Notes under the pieces: model-generated
Seen by the model: the letters and a program-made list of their open reading frames with translations, nothing else
Told to the model about the DNA's origin: nothing
Database searches by the model: none
Shown: positions 35,593 to 47,861 of the stretch, piece after piece
Numbering within the stretch: the first letter of the stretch is position 1
Layout: every line of letters starts with the position of its first letter
Program-made: the position numbers and the translations under genes
NCBI RefSeq assembly: GCF_963678635.1
Contig: NC_087062.1
Location: 42,610,395 to 42,674,394 of the forward strand
Source: Symsagittifera roscoffensis
Taxonomy: Eukaryota; Xenacoelomorpha; Acoela; Convolutidae
Length of the DNA: 64,000 nt
Reading direction: 5' to 3'

Positions 35593-37384
35593 TCAATCTT
35601 CTGGGAAAAAGCCGTGAGGGAAGATGTCGTGAATCATGTTTGATGTTGTTAATAATTTGGCTAGTATGCGTATGATGTTTTTAGTTTGTAGCAGTGGCCA
35701 AAGCAATTGAAGTGCCTTGATGGTGTTTAATTCTTCTGTGCCTACTGCAAACTCGTAAGGTGTGTTTTGCATGAGGTTATATATTTTATGATTATATTTA
35801 GTATTGTGAATGAATTCTAATATGGGTATTTCAATAGGCTGGATAAATTCATGCGGGATAAGGAAGGGTCTTGATTCTTTAGCATTGAAGGTCTTTGTGA
35901 TGGGACAGAATATATACATTTGGGTAACTGGGTCATAGTTGCGGAGGATGCCGTGGAGGTTAGTATCTTTAATGCAATTTGTAAAATTAAGGAAAAATGG
36001 TGACGTGTATTTTGAGTTAAGAAACTGAAAACGGTGGTGAGGTTGTCCTGATGGGGTGTGTAAATCAAAATGATTTTGTATAAAACGATAAAATGTGTAT
36101 GTGTGCGTTTGTTTAGTGCGTAACATAATATCGTGCGAACAGTGCAAATCGCGTTCCTGTGGTGAAAGAAAGTAAAAGGATAGTGAAAATAACTGAAATT
36201 TATCATAGAAGCTCTCGTATGCTTGAATATCAACTAGTGATTCTGAATAATTTGATCATGCTTTCCATCAAAAATATTAAATGTAAATACATATGATGTT
36301 TTGATGAAAAAATTTTCTGTTATTTGCGGGTTTGCGAAGCGGTCTTCATCTAAAAATTGATCTTGATTAGGGCGGATGATATTATGATCGTAGTATTCTA
36401 TTGCAAAATCGTTAGCTCGGGGTGCAGTGAATGTTTTTATTAATTTTTTATATCCAACGTAAGTAAATTGTCGAGGTGTTAGTGATGTGGTGAGTCTAGA
36501 TAACATGTTTTTGTTCTTTTCGATACTGTCATGAATATTAGCTAATGGTAGGCAGAGGGGGTTAGTATAATTATAATAAGCTGTCCAATGAAGTGTTGGC
36601 ATTAAAACGTACTCATCAACAAAATTGCGTGTGTCGTTAGTATTGGTAGGTGTATTTAATGTATATTGCGGAAACGAGGGTAAGGTGATTTCAAGAAAAT
36701 GTTTTGTGTTGGAGTGTTCTGGATAGTTAATATATTCGCGGGGTGTTCCGGGTTAGGTTGGGAATGGGTGATTTGGAAATTTTTGTTTAAAAGTGCGATA
36801 AGCTCGGTGAGTGCTGGTAGGTGTTTCGGTGGATGTGGATGATTGTGCTAATGATGGAGTGTAAGCTGAGAAGGGTGTGGGGGTAGGTGGATTTGAGGAT
36901 GTTATTGTGGATGATAGTTGATGTATTGTAAGGGTGTTGGGGTGTAATAATTGTTGTTGTAGAGTAATAAAATTATCAAGTTCTTGGGAAGTTTGGGGGG
37001 TATCTGGAAAATTATTATAGGATCTGTCGGAATGAAATGGAGAATAGGTTGGGGTTACTTGGGAATCATAAAAAGGAGTGGAAACGGATGGGAGGGTTGA
37101 AAAGGGGGTTTTGAAAAAACTGAGGAGTTGGTCTGGGTATAGGTAGAGGGAGATGGTTTGGAGTCTGCAAACTCGTCGGGGGTTTCTACATTAGAGTTAT
37201 TAAATTGTGGGATAGTATGAAAAACTGAAATATCTGAGTTAGTATCAGAATTCGTGCTTGATGGTATATTAATAATTGGAAAATCGGGTGGTGGGAAAGC
37301 AAAAAGTTGGATTATTGGGATTTGAGTTTGGAGGTTGGCTGAGTGGGAATTTGAGCGATGGAGGGATCCAAATTGTCGGCTCAT
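35593..37384 (-). pseudogene. ORF-X of E2, copy D2 (unrecognised)
   Basis: Duplicate of 30,152-31,943 with the same lesions at +5,441. The start ATG is at 37,382-37,384. Confidence 0.5.
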
Positions 37385-40001
37385 CGTGGGCTAAAAAAAA
37401 ATGATTATTTTGAGATTGAAAAGTGGTGGTGTGAGGTTGTTCTATAATTTGTTCATATGTATTATCATTTTGTGAATGATGTGTCATTATGTGTTGAATG
37501 GGACTTCGTGTTGTATTTGGTCTAGAATTTGGATTATTTGTGATTGCTAGGTTTCGGAAATTACGGGGAACTAATGATAATGGATGGTTTTGTGGTAAGG
37601 GTGGCAACTGTGTTGCGGTAGGTGTTATATCTATATTAATTTGTTCTTCTTGGTATGTGTTTTGTCTTGTGGATATTTTTGTGTTTTATTCTTTTATTTG
37701 TGCATCTAGAAGTATTTTGTTAATTGATGATGAAAAAGTTCCAAAAAATCCTGCAAATAGTATGCGTGCTACACTTGCTTGTCGGTTTACTTGTGTGTGT
37801 ATAGCGCATGTGTTATAGATTCCTTTTAACAGTGAGAAAAGAAATCCTATAAAATTAAACATGGCGTATAAGATAGTTAATTTTTATAAAATGTAATAGG
37901 GCCATCCTAGAAAAGCTAGAACTTCGTTCTATAAGGTGACAAAACTGAAAAAATTTATAGGTGAAATATCTTGTGGTCTGTTTTTTTTTCACCGTTTAAA
38001 TATATGTAGTCCTTAATATCTTTAAAATATCCGCTATAATCTTGTGTATGAATGTCTGCAAAGCCTGCGGTTTCGGCAAGTTTTCTTAAAATTTGGTCAA
38101 TTGATTGTCGTTGTATTGTGTCCATTTGTGTTAATAATTCCTGAAACTGTTGTATTCTAATGTGATGTTGTATATCAGATTTAGAATATATTCCAATTGA
38201 TTGTAAATCAATATTTGGATTACGAGCAATAGCTCTGATGCTTTCGGGTTCAAATTTTATGAGTGATTGCATTAATGTAGGGTATGGTGTAAGTAGATAG
38301 TATTTATCTTCATCAGGATTTAATTGTACTACATCGTGGCTATTTTCTGATCCACATGGGACTGCGGTATCCCAAAAATATGTTCGTCTTGAAAGTGTAT
38401 CGACAAAATGTACTTTATTTTTATAGAATATAGGGACTCTTTTATAACAACATTTGTCTTCAAAAACATAAAATGGTGATACTTTTTTGGTGCAAGTATA
38501 GAACCATAATATATTTCCTTCATAGTCAAGAACATTTGATCTGTTTCCTGATAATAAGTATCCTGCCTAAGGTATTTTTAAAACTGCTAGTGCGAGTGAT
38601 TGTAGGATTTGTGTTCTTTCCAATTCGCAAAGTTAATGAAGTGCTTCTAATTCAGAAAGTGACATTTCTTGAAAAATTGTTCTAATTGTGTATTTTAATT
38701 TCATGTCTAAAAGGATATCATAATGGATATTACCAAAATAGGTGCTATTCATTAGTGATAGTTCTTGTAACCGTGTGCTTTTACTGTCATATGATTTTAG
38801 TTTTCCACCAGGTTGACCTTTGCTTTTTAGAAAGTTAACTGGGACGTATGATGTTCCTTCATTTATAGGATGACTTGTGGCATAAGGGTCAAATTTTATT
38901 TTTCCAGTGGTCATGTCGAAACCTTTTTCGTATTCGACAAGTATTTCAGAGTATTGTATCTTATAAAGTGGATTTCTGTATTTACATGCAAATTCTGTTT
39001 CTTGATAGATTAGAAAACGTGTTAATTTATTTTCTATATCATGGAATTTTCTAAAATCATTGCTCTGTTTACGAGATGGGTTTACTTGTTCGTATGGAAT
39101 TGATTCTATAAAATAATTTCATGAAATTTGATCATTCGAGCGTGTATTTTTGCTACTTGAAATGTTGTGCATGTATCTTCGGGAAATCAAACAATTGTTG
39201 CTTGGGTCCTTGTTGTAGGGTCACAAAAACCTTGATCATTTTTGCAAGGTAATCTAATTCCTTGATAGATCATTGTGTTATCAGATAAATCTCGTGTGAG
39301 TTGTACTTTTTCGAGTTGTATTTTCCAATCGAAAAACATTATTTCTTGATATCCTTTGTTTTTTGTGTCTGCTTTGCAGTTTGAGGGGTCATTTATTCCA
39401 ATGTGTGGTATCCAGTGTTTATCGTGTATGTCATAAGTTAATCTTCCGTGTGCGCTGTTATATGGGTTTTTTTCGTCTAATTTTATTTGTCCTTGATATT
39501 GTTCAAGTTCTGCCTGATGTACAGAATTGTCAAAGACTTGGAAATTTACTGTTTTTCTGTCTGTGGTTTTATTTCTTGTGATATTCATCTGAGTAATTCG
39601 TTTTTACAATCATCGGGATTTAGATGTAAAAGTCGTTCTATATTACTTTGGTAAAATGATTCGTGATCAAGTCGGATCTTATTTCCGTTGGAAACTTGTG
39701 AACAGTGTACTTTCTTTTCAGAAAATGTTGCTGTAAATTTATATCCTGTGACTGTTGTTGCTCGTGCTTTTGAATTCAATGTTGCTATTACATTTGTAGT
39801 TTCTATAGCTTGTGGTTCTGTTTCGCATTGTGATTCTTGATTTATGGCATGTTTGTGTAGTGTTTTTTGTTCGTTTTCTTCACAATCATAGTGTGTTACT
39901 AACAAATCCTGGGGTCCTGTGCAAGGAGAAGGATTTGTGTTTTGGTCTGAAAATATTATAAAAAAGATGTGTTGAAATGTTAATATTTTTAGAATATACA
40001 T
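37269..40001 (-). pseudogene. Envelope-like glycoprotein of E2, copy D2
   Basis: Duplicate of 31,828-34,560 with the same breaks (TGA at 39,187-39,189 and so on). This copy lies directly behind the complete ORF-P. Its ATG (39,999-40,001) overlaps the ORF-P stop (39,989-39,991) by 13 bases. Confidence 0.55.
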
Positions 40002-41225
40002 GTGTATGATAATCCTGAGTATGGGTTATAAAATGTTATGGAACCAATTGTGTTTTTTGTATATCTAACGTAATTATATATTACTTCAGTTGTTCTGAAT
40101 GGTGGTGGTAGCGATTGAACTGTTATATTTGGTGGATTTAATGGGTAGGGATGTTGAACAATATTGTTAAGTTTGATTGTGATTTCAAATTTGAACTGGA
40201 GACTATTTTGTTGAAGTATTTGAATATTGTGTTCTCGAATATCTTCGTGGATATCTTGTCTATATTGTAGTCTATTGAGTGCCCAACTGTGGAGTCGGTT
40301 ACTATCTTGATATTGTCCAAATAATGGGGGAGGTGCTACGAATGTGTTCCAATCTAGTCGTAAAGGGGTATTTGATGAAGATTGTTCTCGATATCTAGCG
40401 TCGAGGTTGTTTGGGAAATTTAAAGGGAAAAAAGCGGCGGTGAAATTTGACTTAGTGATGGTGTTGACGGTAGTGATAATGTTTCTGGTAGTGATGATGG
40501 TGTTTTTTCCGTAGAAAAATCTATTGGTTCAATTACTATGTTTGGTTCACCTTGTGTATATGAGTGTGTTACCCAATCTGGTAGTCATGCGGTGGGATTG
40601 GGGCGGTTAAAGGAATTTTCTTGTATTTGTTCAGATGTTGGTGTTGAACCTATGTAATCTGAGGGTATACTTGAGGTGCTATGTTGTGAAAGGAGTGTGG
40701 GAGTTTCTGGCAGTGTACTATTTAAATTTTCTGAAGTAGTTGGTGTTGGTGACTGGGGTATATCAAAATGCACTCTAGGGGCTTGAAAATTTCTGTTTCT
40801 TCGTGGATGTATAATCTGTCTATTTATTTCAACTGTTTTTTGATTTTGAATAATGTGTCTTATTCTATTTAAGTCTTGTGGTAATGTGGGGTACAAATTA
40901 TATGTTGGTTCACTTAGGGGTGCCTGTCGCTGAACTGGTTCTAATGGTTCGGAGAAGCGAGCGTGTCGTTCTTCAAAAGTGTATGGGTCATCTTGAAAAG
41001 AAATTCGTGTGGATGTTTGGGGGTTTTGGGTAATTGTGGGTATTGCTGGGTTTTCTTGGGATGATGTCGGTGAAGACTGATTTTGTGATTAATGGTTAGC
41101 AATTTTGGAAACGTGTCAATATTGTGGTTAGCAATTTTGTAATATTCTTCGATGAAAAGAATTAAAAGGTTTGTTGCCAAGGCGAATGTGACTATTGCCT
41201 TTTTTACACATTTGCACATTGTCAT
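39989..41225 (-). pseudogene. ORF-P: unrecognised Pro-rich protein between integrase and env
   Basis: In sense order: a short open frame with a hydrophobic segment (ATNLLILFI) at 41,225-40,941, a Pro/Ser/Thr-rich stretch from 40,896 with a TGA at about 40,585, then after a frameshift near 40,420 a C-terminal part of ordinary composition (WALNRLQYRQDIHEDI, FKFEITIKLNNIV) ending at TAA 39,989-39,991. The stop overlaps the env start by 13 bases, an arrangement suggesting coupled or spliced expression. I do not recognise the family. It could be an extended Env leader, a matrix-like or an accessory protein. Confidence 0.45.
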
Positions 41226-42474
41226 TATTAGGATGATAAAAATGTGATGAAAATTACGAATAGTAAAAAAATATCTGTTCTACTAAAAATTGTTCGTATA
41301 ATTTAAATAGACTTTGAATTATCGTACCTGTGAATTTGGTCAATGATTTGGGAAAGTTGGAGATATATTTCAAATAGGGAGTAGAAAATTTAAAAAATAT
41401 TGCAAAAAATTATTAAAATGATTATGAAAGTTTCAAAAGTATTCATAAAAAATATGAGCAAAAGTTTGAATGGTATGAAAAATTTTATGAGAAGTTTTAA
41501 GATTGTATTTTTTAAGATATTGACTGATTGAGAGAAAAGCTTTTAAGAAATGATTCCTTCGTCGAATATTTTTTGTTGTTTGGGGCGAAATTCAAGTGTG
41601 GTCGGATTATTTATTGGTTTTTGACAAGTGGGTTGAGTTTTGTGAAAAATTGTTGGGGGCTAGTTTTATGGTGTTCGGGATGTCTTCTTTGCTGTATTTT
41701 TATTTGTCAGGTGATCTGGGGTATTTTTGAAATATTTGTAATTTAGGCCAAATGATTATGGTCCTTTTTTACTTTAGGCTAATTCGCCATTTTTGGTTGG
41801 AGGGTTTTTGAGGTCTAAGTTGGGAAAATATTGTTGATCTTTGCGTTATTAGATAGGGGAGGGTTGTAATTTTTTGGTGGTGTTTATTTTAGTTGTCAAA
41901 TGTTAGCGAGTTGCCTATTTTTGACCTGGAGGTTGTAAAGTTATAGTTATAGTTATGCCTGGAGTTTAATATCTATCGGCTAATAGATTGGTGCTAGAGA
42001 TATAGAAGGTGACGGATTGGAGTGAATCCTTTTGGCTGAATCTGAACTAAAATTGTTGCGTATTTATCAGCAAGTTATCTTGAAAAATGAAAGTTCAAAA
42101 TGATTTAGAGGTGTAAAAACTATTAATCTTTAAAATCAAAGTTGTTTTTGAAATTCAACTTTCTTTAATATTTTAGATTGTGGAATGAATGTTTTGTAAT
42201 TTTTACGTGGTTAATTTCTAATTCGTGATGATTCTCTATATTCTGATTTTTCTACTTGTTCTTGTGGTAAAATTTTTTCTATCCTTTTTCTATTTTTTCT
42301 TTCTTTTTGAGGTATTTTTGGGTCTGGCGTTTTTGGATTATTTTGAGCTTTGGTTTGTTTTTGATTTTGATTTTCATGATGAACGTTGTCTTGTTCATTT
42401 ACTTCTTTTTCTGTATGTGGATGATTTTGAATAACTTTTAAACCTGTGAAAGAATATAATTGAGTTAATTCGCG
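41226..42474. other. Non-coding stretch between integrase and ORF-P
   Basis: AT-rich, no supported frame in either strand, and a short (TTATAG)n run near 41,940. The open frames at 41,528 and 42,225 on the plus strand are T-rich and antisense to the element. Confidence 0.5.
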
Positions 42475-42796
42475 TAATGCGTATTATTTTGGGTACTATA
42501 ATTCTGGCAAAACAAAATATTCAAACCTCATCAAACTTTGTAAATGAAGAAACAGTTGAAACAAAACCTAAAAAAACACAACAAAGTATCCCACCTATTC
42601 ATCCAACACTTACAACACTACATAACAAAAAAATCCCATTCCACAAACAAAACTGCAACCGACATTCAAACCAACCGTTGTTCCAAAAAATTCTGGAATG
42701 GATTATCAAACATATAGACCAATAAGTGGAAGACGACAATCTAACAAACCAAAATATTCAAGTAGAAATAATTTCGCAAATGCGTATTATTTTGGG
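42475..42796 (+). repeat. Inverted fragment of the ORF1 region flanked by 18-bp direct repeats
   Basis: The frame at 42,477-42,725 (plus) matches the minus-strand ORF1 C-terminus at about 51,350-51,130 (NFVNEETVET.../FINEEIVQT..., QQSIPPIHPTLTT/QQSISPIHPNLTT), at clearly reduced identity. The fragment is bordered by AATGCGTATTATTTTGGG at 42,475-42,492 and 42,779-42,796. The right copy belongs to the integrase C-terminus. Confidence 0.65.
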
Positions 42797-43951
42797 CAAT
42801 AGATTGTTACGATGTTGAACAACTTCTTTTTTAGTTGAATCTGTGAGTTTATACGTTACGTCAGTGGGTTTGGCAATTATTTAGTATGGTCCTTTTCGAA
42901 GGGGTTCTAATTTTTTAGAGATTCCTTTTTGCGTATTAGGGTTAGGTATTAAGACAAATGTTCCAATTTTTAAGTCTGTGGCTGGCTTAAAGCGTGAATT
43001 AATTTGCTCGTTAATGTTTTGCCTTTGTAACAACTTCTTTGTTACTTTTTGGTAAATTTCATTGTGTTTTTTTATCTCTATTTAAAATCCATTCGTTATG
43101 TCTGCAGGAGGCTAATTTAAGAATTTGTGGATGGTGAAAATGATCTTCATCATGTGTGTGTAAAGGTAGGTTATAAAAAATTGAATCTTAATTTGGTTGG
43201 CAATAACCTTGTGCATTTTTATGGGCATTTGCTGTAAACATAATTGGTTTCCGTGGCTTTTGATTAAAAACCATTTCGTATGGTGACATTCCTAAAGTTG
43301 TCGTAATTTGTGAATTATATGATAAGGGAAATAGTTTTACATCTGCTGACCATTCTGTATATCGTGTATCATTTCCATTAATGCTACATCTGAGATGTTC
43401 TTGTAGTGAGCGGTTCATACCTTCGACTAAACCGTTTGTCCAAGGTGCATGAGATGTACATGGTTTATGTTTGATGTTGTATAAGTGGCATAGTGTGATG
43501 ATTTCGTTATTTATAAATTCTGTACCGTTGTCTGTAACTAGGATTTCGGGTAATCCGAATTTGGCTATCCAATGTTCATAAAGTGTTGTGTAAGCTTAAT
43601 AAGCATTACAATGTGGTACAGGGTTGAGTGCTACATACTGTGTGAATGCATCAACAATGACCATAATGTAGGAGTTTCCTTCAGAGGATGGTGAAATGGG
43701 TCCTTTTGTGTCCAATGAAATGCGATGGTTAAAATATAAACTTTGTCCTTTAAAATCTTGTTTCTGTGCTATTTTTTTTTATTTGGATAGGGTTTGTTCA
43801 ATTGACGTAATATACAATCATTGCATAATACTTTTATCCAAATTGGTGCATTTGGGAAATAAAAATTGTGTGTAAAGTTCGACTATGTTTGTTCTGATCC
43901 TGAGTGTCCTTTTGTATTTTGTGTATGGGAGATGTTAAATGCTATTAGAAT
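42779..43951 (-). pseudogene. Ty3/gypsy integrase, inactivated
   Basis: In sense order: an HHCC-like zinc motif (GHSGSEQT, THNFYFP, LCNDC) at about 43,925-43,810; catalytic Asp in VDAFTQY (43,650-43,652), Asp in VTDNGTEF (43,530-43,532) and Glu in NGLVEGMNRS (43,422-43,424), with 35 residues between the last two; and a C-terminal KLEPLRKGPY motif, the GPY/F module. It joins element cDNA to host DNA in active elements. Breaks: TAG 43,883-43,885 between the zinc His pair, a frameshift at the homopolymer near 43,780, TAA 43,596-43,598 and TAA 42,881-42,883 just after GPY. Confidence 0.85.
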
Positions 43952-45723
43952 CATACTTAAAGGAAGACAGTGAACTTTAGAATCATTTAATTGGTATTCT
44001 AAAAGGTCTGTATTTTCATTAATTGTTGTGTTATTAATTTTTCGGAAATATCGGAGGAGTGTTTTGTTTCCTAAAATTGTGGTATCTGCTTTTACGGGCT
44101 AAGTTTTGTAATTGTGCCATGATTTTAGTTGTCTAATTACTGGGTCGAGATTTTGATATCGTTTTAAAAGTTCAAGTGTAATTTTATCTGGTGGGGGGAG
44201 AAAAATACTGTCAATTTCCAGTTTTGATAGGGGAATTGTGTCAAGTGGGTCATGGAGGTCAAAATTCTGATTTATTGTGTATTTTGAATCATTTGTTTGT
44301 GGTCCTCATAAATTTATTTTATCGGTCAAATTTTTTTTTCAATTAATTGAAAAAGGTGTTTTTATGCGAGTGTTGTTTTATTCTCTTTTGTTGAGTATTT
44401 TTTTCCATTGTGAGTATGGAATTGGTTTAAAAGTAGATGTGCCTAATAAATCAACTTCGTAGTGATTATTTTGGCAATCTAAGTAGAGTGGAAAATGTTG
44501 TAGATTATTTATTTGTAATTGATCAATGTCAGTTTTTACTGCGTATTTGCATTCTAGTCGGGGTAATGTTTCATCTTTTGCGAGATAGAATTTAATATTT
44601 TGTGGTATTTCAACTAAAGTTTTTCGTGTAAGTAATTCAGGTGGCGTATTTCGACTTAATGTATCTGGTAATGCAAGGTTTTTCCTGCTGTCCAAACTAT
44701 ATGTAAGTTTGGAAATTCCATTAGAATTAGTTGAAATCTATAAACTCTATGATTTGGATTTGATTTTTGTGTAAAAAGAATTATAATTGGTTTGTGATCT
44801 GTATATAAAACTGTTGGGTGTTTTGATCCAATTATCAGAAAATCATACTCTGTAAGTGTATAAATTATAGCTGTACATTCTCTAATTGGAGTGTAGAGTC
44901 GTAGCTCTGCTTGTGTGAATAATCGTGAATTTGCTGATATAAGATTTATTTTATTTGTTCCACTATGTGATTGTAGCAATGCTGCGCTGATGCCAAAATT
45001 TGAACCATCGCACAGTGCATAGAATGGTTGATTTGGATCTGGAATTGTGTTTGAAATTTGTTCTGTCAAAAGCTTTTTAATTTCTTCAAATCGTGTTTGA
45101 TGTTCAGTGGTCCATTCAAAATTATTTTGTTGTCTGAGGATGTTATAGAAAAGTCTTAGGTATAATTGCATTTTGTAAACATATTTACTTAAGAAATTCA
45201 ACATTCCAAGGAATTCTTAAATTTTCTTTTTATTTGTAGGTGGCTGAAGTTTTTGGATTGCATCAATACGTGTATTTAATGAAGTGATAGTGTTTCGTTC
45301 AAAATTATGTCCTAAAAATTTAACGCGTGTTAAAAAGAAGTGTGATTTATCGGGGGCTGCCTTTAAATTTTCGTTCTGAAGTGTTTTATGATATTGTTCT
45401 AAAACTATAAACATTTCTTCTTTGGTTTGTGATTGCATAAAAACATCATCTAGATAGGTGATTGCATTTTTCTTTAGTATTAATGGTCTAAAAATTTTAC
45501 TCATAAAAGTTGAAAAAGCTGCTGGTCCTATGGATATTCCATAGAATAAGCAATTAAATTCATATTGTTGATTTCCAATAACAAATTGTGTTAACCGTCG
45601 TGATTGTTCATCTAGTGGCATTTGATTATAAGCACTATTCATATCTGCGGTTGTGAAATATTTACCATTTATCTTTGTTAAGATAACTTGTATGGGTTCA
45701 ATAGGACAATTGCATTTTGATTC
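43952..45723 (-). pseudogene. RT-RNase H, duplicate 1 (integrase-proximal)
   Basis: RT part 45,723-45,217 lacks its N-terminal fingers because it starts at the duplication junction. It has TADMNSAYNQMPL and the catalytic YLDD (first Asp 45,448-45,450). RNase H (45,204-44,656) has CDGSNFGISAALLQ, an ELRLYTPIRECTAI block and YTDHKPI. The linker toward integrase includes LALPDTLSRNTP, the usual ADaLSR-type end of Ty3/gypsy RNase H. A frame break separates RT and RNase H at about 45,210. It copies RNA into DNA and removes the RNA in active elements. Confidence 0.85.
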
Positions 45724-47503
45724 CATACTTAAAGGAAGACAGTGAACTTTAGAATCATTTAATTGGTATTCTAAAAGGTCTGTATTTTCATTAATTGTTG
45801 TGTTATTAATTTTTCGGAAATATCGGAGGAGTGTTTTGTTTCCTAAAATTGTGGTATCTGCTTTTACGGGCTAAGTTTTTTGTATTTGTGCCATGATTTT
45901 ATTTGTCTAATTACTGAGTCGAGATTTTGATATCGTTTTAAAAGTTCAAGTGTAATTTTATCTGTTGGGGGGAGAAAAATATCGCCAATTTCCAGTTTTG
46001 ATAGGGGAATGGTGTCAAGTGGGTCATGGAGGTCAAAAACTTGATTTATTGTGTATTTTGAATCATTTGTTTGTGGTCCTGATAAATTCATTTTATCGGT
46101 CAAATTTTCTTTATCAATTAATGGAAAAAGGTATTTGTATGCGAGTGTTGTTTTATTCTCTTTTGTTGAGTATTATTTTTTTTCCATTGTGAGTATGGAA
46201 TTGGTTTAAAAGTAGATGTGCCTAATAAATCAACTTCGTAGTGATTATTTTGGCATTCTAAGTAGAGTGGAAAATGTTGTAGATTGTTTATTTGTGATTG
46301 ATCAATGTCAGTTTTTACTGCGTATTTGCATTCTAGTCGGGGTAATGTTTAATCTTTTGCGAGATAGAATTTAATATTTTGTGGTATTTCAACTAAAGTT
46401 TTTCGTGTAAGTAATTCAGGTGGCGTATTTCGACTTAATGTATCTGGTAATGCAAGGTTTTTTCCTGCTGTTCAAACTATATATAAGTTTAGAAATTCCA
46501 TTAGAATTAGTTGAAATCTATAAACTCTATGATTTGGATTTAATTTTTGTGTAAGTAGAAATATAATTGGTTTGTGATCTGTAAATAAAACTGTTGGGTG
46601 TTTTGATCCAAGTATCAGAAATTCGTACTCTGTAAGTGTATAAATTATAGCTGTACATTCTCTCATTAGAGTGTAGAGTCGTAGCTCTGCTTGTGTGAAT
46701 AATCGTGAATTTGCTGATATAAGATTTATTTTATTTGTTCCACTATGTGATTGTAGCAATGCTGCGCTGATGCCAAAATTTGAACCATCGCACAGTGCAT
46801 AGAATGGTTGATTTGGATCTGGAATTGTGTTTGAAATTTGTTCTGTCAAAAGCTTTTTAATTTCTTCAAATCGTGTTTGATGTTCAGTGGTCCATTCAAA
46901 ATTATTTTGTTGTCTGAGGATGTTATAGAAAAGTCTTAGGTATAATTGCATTTTGTAAACATATTTACTTAAGAAATTCAACATTCCAAGGAATTCTTAA
47001 ATTTTCTTTTTATTTGTAGGTGGCTGAAGTTTTTGGATTGCATCAATACGTGTATTTAATGGAGTGATAATGTTTCGTTCAAAATTATGTCCTAAAAATT
47101 TAACGCGTGTTAAAAAGAAGTGTGATTTATCGGGGGCTGCCTTCAGATTTTTGTTCTGAAGTGTTTTATGATATTGTTCTAAAACTGTAAACATTTCTTC
47201 TTTGGTTTGTGATTGCATAAAAACATCATTTAGATAGGTGATTGCCTTTTTCTTTAGTTTTAATAGTCTAAAAATTTTACTCAAAAAAGCTGAAAAAGCT
47301 GCTGGTCCTATGGACATTCCATAGAATAAGCAATTAAATTCATATTGTTGATTTCCAATAACAAATTGTGTTAACCGTTGTGATTGTTCTTCTAGTGGCA
47401 TTTGATTATAAGCACTATTCATATCTGCGGTTGTGGAACATTTACCATTTATCTTCGTTAAGATAACTTGTATGGGTTCAATAGGCCAATTGCATTTTGA
47501 TTC
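45724..47503. repeat. About 1.77-kb tandem duplication within pol
   Basis: 45,724-47,503 aligns with 43,952-45,723. Junction word CATACTTAAAGGAAGACAG occurs at both 43,952 and 45,724. The copies differ by many scattered substitutions and small indels, so this duplication is older than the 5,441-bp one. Confidence 0.9.
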
Positions 47504-47830
47504 GTCAATTAGTGAATTGAGGTATCTAGCATCTAAAACCATTTTTAGTGATTCACCTTTTGCTAGAATGATAACAGGCTTAATGAAGGTGTTAACTTTT
47601 GGTTGTTCTTCTTTATTTACTGGTGAGATAATTTCGTATTGTTCTAAAATATCAAGTAATCTATTTACCTTGTCGAGTAAGTGAATCGGTACTTTACTTG
47701 CTCTTTGTTTTTTGAAAACTGAGTCAGGTTTTAATGGGAGGTGTAGTGATCAACTAATTTTTCCAACGTCAAATTTTGATGTTGCATAGACTGTTGAATA
47801 TTTTAACAGTTGTTTTGCTAATTTATCAAA
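45724..47830 (-). pseudogene. RT-RNase H, duplicate 2 (protease-proximal), YLND active site
   Basis: Complete at its N-terminus: FIKPVIILAKGESLKMVLDA is the fingers/palm entry. The catalytic box reads YLND (Asn codon 47,228-47,230 for GAT in duplicate 1), which removes one metal-binding Asp, so this RT should be dead. A TGA near 47,747 also interrupts the N-terminal part. RNase H is at 46,984-46,472. The frame 46,103-45,864 (MTDKMNLSGPQTND...) is the RNase H-integrase linker, repeated in damaged form at about 44,320-44,110. Confidence 0.85.
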
Positions 47831-47861
47831 TTAATCTTGTGTGATTTGTGAATGTTGAAAA

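Larger units (their letters stand above)
34972..40404. repeat. 5,441-bp tandem duplication, copy D2
   Basis: Same content as D1. At 34,972 the sequence jumps from ORF-P directly into 3' non-coding sequence. At 40,404 it continues into the rest of ORF-P, so D2 is the copy contiguous with pol. Shared stops and frameshifts show the duplication post-dates inactivation, or is an assembly artefact. Confidence 0.95.

Noticed and set aside
29531-40404. Two independent env-bearing insertions
   Set aside because: The copies share the same lesions, have a constant 5,441-bp offset and no LTR between them, so it is one element duplicated internally.
42225-42434. Plus-strand 69-codon Phe/Leu-rich frame as a membrane protein
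   Set aside because: It is a T-rich antisense frame in the integrase-to-ORF-P interval, without homologue in the window.
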